From: Actinomycetota bacterium
GTDB lineage: Bacteria > Actinomycetota > Acidimicrobiia > Actinomarinales > Actinomarinaceae
NCBI GenBank assembly: GCA_027729925.1
Contig: JAQCEB010000023.1
Coordinates: forward strand, 1 to 13,045
Length of the DNA stretch: 13,045 nt
Direction of reading: 5' to 3'
Numbering within the stretch: position 1 is the first letter of the stretch; every line of letters begins with the position of its first letter. The translations under genes were made by a program, and so were the position numbers. Under the pieces are notes generated by a model, which saw only the letters and a program-made list of their open reading frames with translations, had not been told where the DNA came from and did no database searches. Positions 12,479-13,045 of this stretch are shown here, one piece after another.

Positions 12479-13044
12479 TAAGAAAGATTCCTTTCGCCAA
12501 ATTTCTCTGATAAAGCTCGACGCCAATCAACTGTTTGGGCTAAATATTCAATCATTAATTTAGAATCATCAATTTCTAAAATCTTTTCTAATTCCAATAT
12601 CAGATTTTTTATAAGTGCTTGGACATTATTTAAATTTGTTAAATACATATCAGATATCATATTCGGTGATGTTCTGGAAAGTCTAGTTGCTCCGTCAAAA
12701 CCGCCGGACGCTAATTCAATAATATCAGTTAGTTTTTGTTGTTTCATTGCTATCCCAACCAATGCAGAACTTAATACATGTGGAAAATGACTGGTGAGTG
12801 CAATCAACTCGTCATGCTTTTTAGGTTCAATCCATATTTCATTAGATTCAATAATTTTTACTAGTTCAATAGCTAGTTGTTTACTTACTTCATTTGATGA
12901 TTTTGTTTCACATAGTAAAAAAGTAGAATTAACAAACATTTCAGGAGTTGGCACCCAGGTTTTATTGTCAGCAACACCACATAGAGGATGACCACCAACA
13001 GATGGAATTGATTGAGAATTCATCTTTTCGCAAATTAAATCTTT
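12478..13044 (-). CDS. tyrA: Prephenate/arogenate dehydrogenase TyrA (5' partial)
   Basis: C-terminal 188 residues; the frame is open to the right edge, so the N-terminal NAD(P)-binding half lies outside. It oxidatively decarboxylates prephenate (or arogenate) on the tyrosine branch. Visible signatures are SVGGHPLCG (family GxHPMxG, the substrate-binding loop), PTPEMFVNSTFLLCE, KKHDELIALTSHFPHVLSSALV (family EHDxxxAxxSHLPH) and ELASGGFDGATRLSRTSPNMISDMYLTN (family GFRDxTRxAxSxPxMWxxIxxxN), all of the all-helical dimerisation domain. The internal Met at 13023 is not the start, since homology begins upstream of it. The stop TAG shares its G with the aroA GTG start. Preference for prephenate or arogenate, and for NAD or NADP, cannot be judged without the N-terminus. 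Confidence 0.92.
   Translation of the reverse strand, partial: KDLICEKMNSQSIPSVGGHPLCGVADNKTWVPTPEMFVNSTFLLCETKSSNEVSKQLAIELVKIIESNEIWIEPKKHDELIALTSHFPHVLSSALVGIAMKQQKLTDIIELASGGFDGATRLSRTSPNMISDMYLTNLNNVQALIKNLILELEKILEIDDSKLMIEYLAQTVDWRRALSEKFGERNLS
12489..12494 (-). promoter_or_regulatory. Ribosome binding site of aroA
   Basis: AAAGGA on the minus strand, ten bases before the GTG at 12478, inside the 3' end of tyrA. It supports the GTG start over the longer frame. Confidence 0.45.
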
Positions 13045-13045
13045 A

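Noticed and set aside
12479..12526. Longer aroA start at 12526.
   Set aside because: It would add 16 residues unlike the family and overlap tyrA by 49 bases; the GTG at 12478 has a ribosome site and a one-base overlap with the tyrA stop.
1..13045. CRISPR arrays, tRNA/rRNA genes, insertion sequences, attachment sites or phage genes.
   Set aside because: No direct-repeat arrays, tRNA cloverleaf signatures, transposase motifs or long terminal inverted repeats were seen, and nearly all bases are accounted for by protein genes.

Overview
The window is a compact, AT-rich bacterial segment (roughly 30% G+C by eye) with almost no non-coding DNA. It encodes an ECF-type transporter, bacterial amino-acid biosynthesis enzymes and a peptide ABC permease. 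Genes that follow a promoter mostly have no Shine-Dalgarno sequence and a -10 hexamer exactly six bases before the start codon, which suggests leaderless transcripts. Genes inside the aro operon do have purine-rich ribosome sites. All four convergent gene pairs overlap at their 3' ends. This looks like a streamlined, probably free-living, low-GC bacterium, for example a marine member of the Actinomycetota or Chloroflexota; that placement is a low-confidence inference.

Layout, left (3-6568): the end of a DppC-type permease; plsC (acyl-glycerolphosphate acyltransferase); a flavodoxin-like FMN reductase (minus strand) divergent from csaA; a membrane-anchored thioredoxin-like gene (minus strand) whose frame is interrupted by one UGA at the first position of the expected CXXC motif; a Fur-family regulator; the energy-coupling genes cbiQ and cbiO of an ECF metal transporter; an HSL-type alpha/beta hydrolase (minus strand); and a fusion of a peptidase-S51/class I amidotransferase-like domain to a cysteinyl-tRNA-synthetase-type C-terminal domain.

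Layout, right (6558-13045): a minus-strand operon, tyrA(partial)-aroA-aroE-aroC-aroK-aroB-aroQ-pheA. It covers shikimate-pathway steps 2-7 plus both branch enzymes towards phenylalanine and tyrosine. DAHP synthase is not present and could lie beyond the right edge. Adjacent genes overlap by 1-14 bases or abut, so they are probably co-transcribed and translationally coupled.

The main discovery candidate is the gene at 2012-2500 (minus). A conventional ORF call ends it at 2240, leaving a small membrane peptide and an unexplained 224-base gap. Reading the UGA as selenocysteine gives a 162-residue protein with two membrane helices and a complete thioredoxin fold containing a U-x-x-C redox motif and a cis-proline. 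It ends four bases into csaA. A seven-base-pair hairpin with a five-base loop lies 26 bases after the UGA, in the range expected of a bacterial SECIS element. A second regulatory signal is a 7-1-7 inverted repeat between the Fur-family gene and cbiQ, next to the inferred cbiQ -10 box; it suggests metal-dependent control of the transporter by the adjacent regulator.
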